Virus record (IMG/VR): IMGVR_UViG_3300042383_001364
Location: 1-28,253 of that record
Direction: 5' to 3' (one strand)
Length of the DNA stretch: 28,253 nt
Source: a virus
Numbering within the stretch: position 1 is the stretch's first letter; the number at the start of each line of letters is the position of its first letter. The position numbers and the translations under genes are program-made. Shown piece after piece: positions 27,197 to 28,253 of this stretch. The notes beneath the pieces were generated by a model that saw nothing but the letters and a program-made list of their open reading frames with translations, was not told where the DNA came from and did no database searches.

Positions 27197-28253
27197 TTAT
27201 AAGTCCCTCAATTTTGTTATTTGAAATCTCATTGTGTCCAGCCCATTTCCGGGTGCAGCTTGTGCAAAAATCGATTGCGAAGAACTGTTAAATACAGCCG
27301 CCCAATATTGAGCCGTAGTCACCCGAATGATAGTCGACGCCTGCACCGTTATCGCTCCGTTTGCAGGAGTGCTTGTATTTGCTGGTCGCTGCGCTGAAAC
27401 AAACCTATCAAATACCAATGTGCCACCCGAAGTCAGAGATGTGAACAGCATTAAATTAAATTGAGTTTCAAGTTTTATATCAAAAGCGTATACTTGAACA
27501 TAAAAATTAAAATATCCTGTCGAATTAACAAGAACTCGCGCACCCGTGCTGTTCGCGTTGAACAACTGAAACAACGATGTATCCGAATTCCATTGTGTTC
27601 CGCTCCAAGATGGGAAAAAATCCTGAGCTGCGCTTGCGATAGTTTGATTCGACGCAGGATTCCAACCAAGCTGAACAGCTTGAACTGAAGACGGTCCAAT
27701 CGGTCCTGTTGCTCCAGTCGCCCCTGCTCCGGTTGCGCCAGTTGCGCCAAAGATTCCTGTAGCTCCGGTGGCTCCAAAAATTCCTGTCGCTCCCGTAGCG
27801 CCTAAACCAGTTGCCCCAGTAGAGCCAGTTACTCCAGTCGCCCCCGTAGAGCCAATCCCTGTCGCTCCGGTAGCGCCTGCGCCCGTTGCTCCCGTTGCGC
27901 CAATCCCTGTTGCTCCAGCGATTCCAGTCGCCCCAGTTGAACCAAACGCTCCTGTTGCCCCAGTCGCGCCAGCGATTCCTGTTGCCCCAGTCGCGCCAAG
28001 CGCACCAGTCGCCCCAGTCGCGCCGAAACTTCCAGTAGCACCCGTAGCACCCGCAACTCCCGTCGCACCTGTCGTCCCATTCAATCCTGTAGCTCCTGTT
28101 GATCCTGACAAACCAGTAGCGCCCGTGCTTCCATTTACGCCTGTGCTTCCCCGTAATCCAGTTGCTCCCGTTGCGCCTTGCGCTCCGGTTGTGGTTACAA
28201 TCAAAGATAGATTATGATTGTTTGCAAAATTTGACGATCCCATTCCTGATGAC
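27197..28253 (-). CDS. Collagen-like phage fibre/decoration protein; start at or beyond the right edge
   Basis: An ATG at 28243 opens a 348-aa frame, but the frame is open for three more codons (S-S-G) to the edge, and the last base, G, would complete ATG if the two bases beyond the window are AT. The AGGA directly touching the ATG at 28243 is too close to act as its ribosome-binding site. So the true start is probably just off the window ([10 protein letters not shown]...). Residues about 19-185 are collagen-like triplets, nearly all G-A-T or G-x-T. The C-terminal ~160 residues form a beta-rich domain ([20 protein letters not shown], and a last strand [11 protein letters not shown]) that could be a C1q/TNF-like trimeric head. 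It is the first gene visible of the array. Confidence 0.8.
   Translation of the reverse strand, partial: SSGMGSSNFANNHNLSLIVTTTGAQGATGATGLRGSTGVNGSTGATGLSGSTGATGLNGTTGATGVAGATGATGSFGATGATGALGATGATGIAGATGATGAFGSTGATGIAGATGIGATGATGAGATGATGIGSTGATGVTGSTGATGLGATGATGIFGATGATGIFGATGATGAGATGATGPIGPSSVQAVQLGWNPASNQTIASAAQDFFPSWSGTQWNSDTSLFQLFNANSTGARVLVNSTGYFNFYVQVYAFDIKLETQFNLMLFTSLTSGGTLVFDRFVSAQRPANTSTPANGAITVQASTIIRVTTAQYWAAVFNSSSQSIFAQAAPGNGLDTMRFQITKLRDL
27700..28190 (-). repeat. Collagen-like G-A-T triplet repeat tract
   Basis: An imperfect 9-base periodicity coding for G-A-T-G-A-T-G-x-T runs through this whole stretch. The Thr and Gly codons vary, so it is a conserved peptide repeat, not an exact DNA repeat. 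On the plus strand it reads as the complementary P-V-A-P-V-A pattern, which is a shadow. Confidence 0.9.

Noticed and set aside
27768-28217. Plus-strand frame of 149 codons with P-V-A-P-V repeats
   Set aside because: It is the exact antisense of the collagen-like G-A-T tract; same for the frames at 22916-23299 and 22358-22570. No ribosome site, and all neighbours are on the minus strand.

Overview
This is a 28 kb piece of a tailed double-stranded DNA bacteriophage genome, most likely a podovirus-like phage. All 25 genes I can support lie on the minus strand, so the biological reading direction is from the right end of the window to the left. They form one very tight array. I count about 83 untranslated bases between genes in the whole window, and 21 of the 24 junctions are overlaps or gaps of 4 bases or less. 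There are no tRNAs, integrase, replication genes, terminators or plus-strand genes. Terminase, portal, major capsid and replication genes must lie outside the window. A Gram-negative host is suggested by a 52-aa lipoprotein in what looks like a lysis cassette. The host group cannot be read from the sequence.

Layout in the direction of transcription: (1) 28253-27197, a collagen-like Gly-Ala-Thr fibre protein with a beta-rich head. (2) 27195-25843, small proteins and a probable lysis cassette: a single-TM coiled-coil protein, a small lipoprotein, a holin-like protein and an L,D-transpeptidase-like enzyme. (3) 25838-19416, host-recognition proteins: a beta-helix tailspike and a 1152-aa collagen-like fibre that share the same four-cysteine N-terminal module, then a LamG-like protein. 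(4) 19411-18711, two small acidic proteins. (5) 18709-12834, a 1245-aa protein that looks like a head-tail adaptor carrying about 900 residues of beta-repeat insert, then a 712-aa tail nozzle protein. (6) 12832-11319, an 85-aa protein, a GNAT-like protein and a 287-aa putative internal protein. (7) 11298-10181, a PAPS-reductase-like enzyme overlapping a YkgJ-type cysteine-cluster protein. (8) 10179-7948, four consecutive Q-rich coiled-coil proteins that all end in the same peptide, FGGx. (9) 7945-1, two further putative internal virion proteins and a giant protein of at least 2142 aa with a zincin-type HExxH site, an acetyltransferase domain and repeated IxYMP linkers. It runs off the left edge.

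The parts fit a short-tailed virion: adaptor and nozzle make the tail, two fibres or spikes share a docking module, and the block from 12 kb down to 1 encodes proteins likely packaged in the head and ejected with the DNA. The most unusual points are the FGGx-tagged protein set, the giant polyvalent protein, the PAPS-reductase/YkgJ pair inside a virion-gene block, and the enlarged adaptor.
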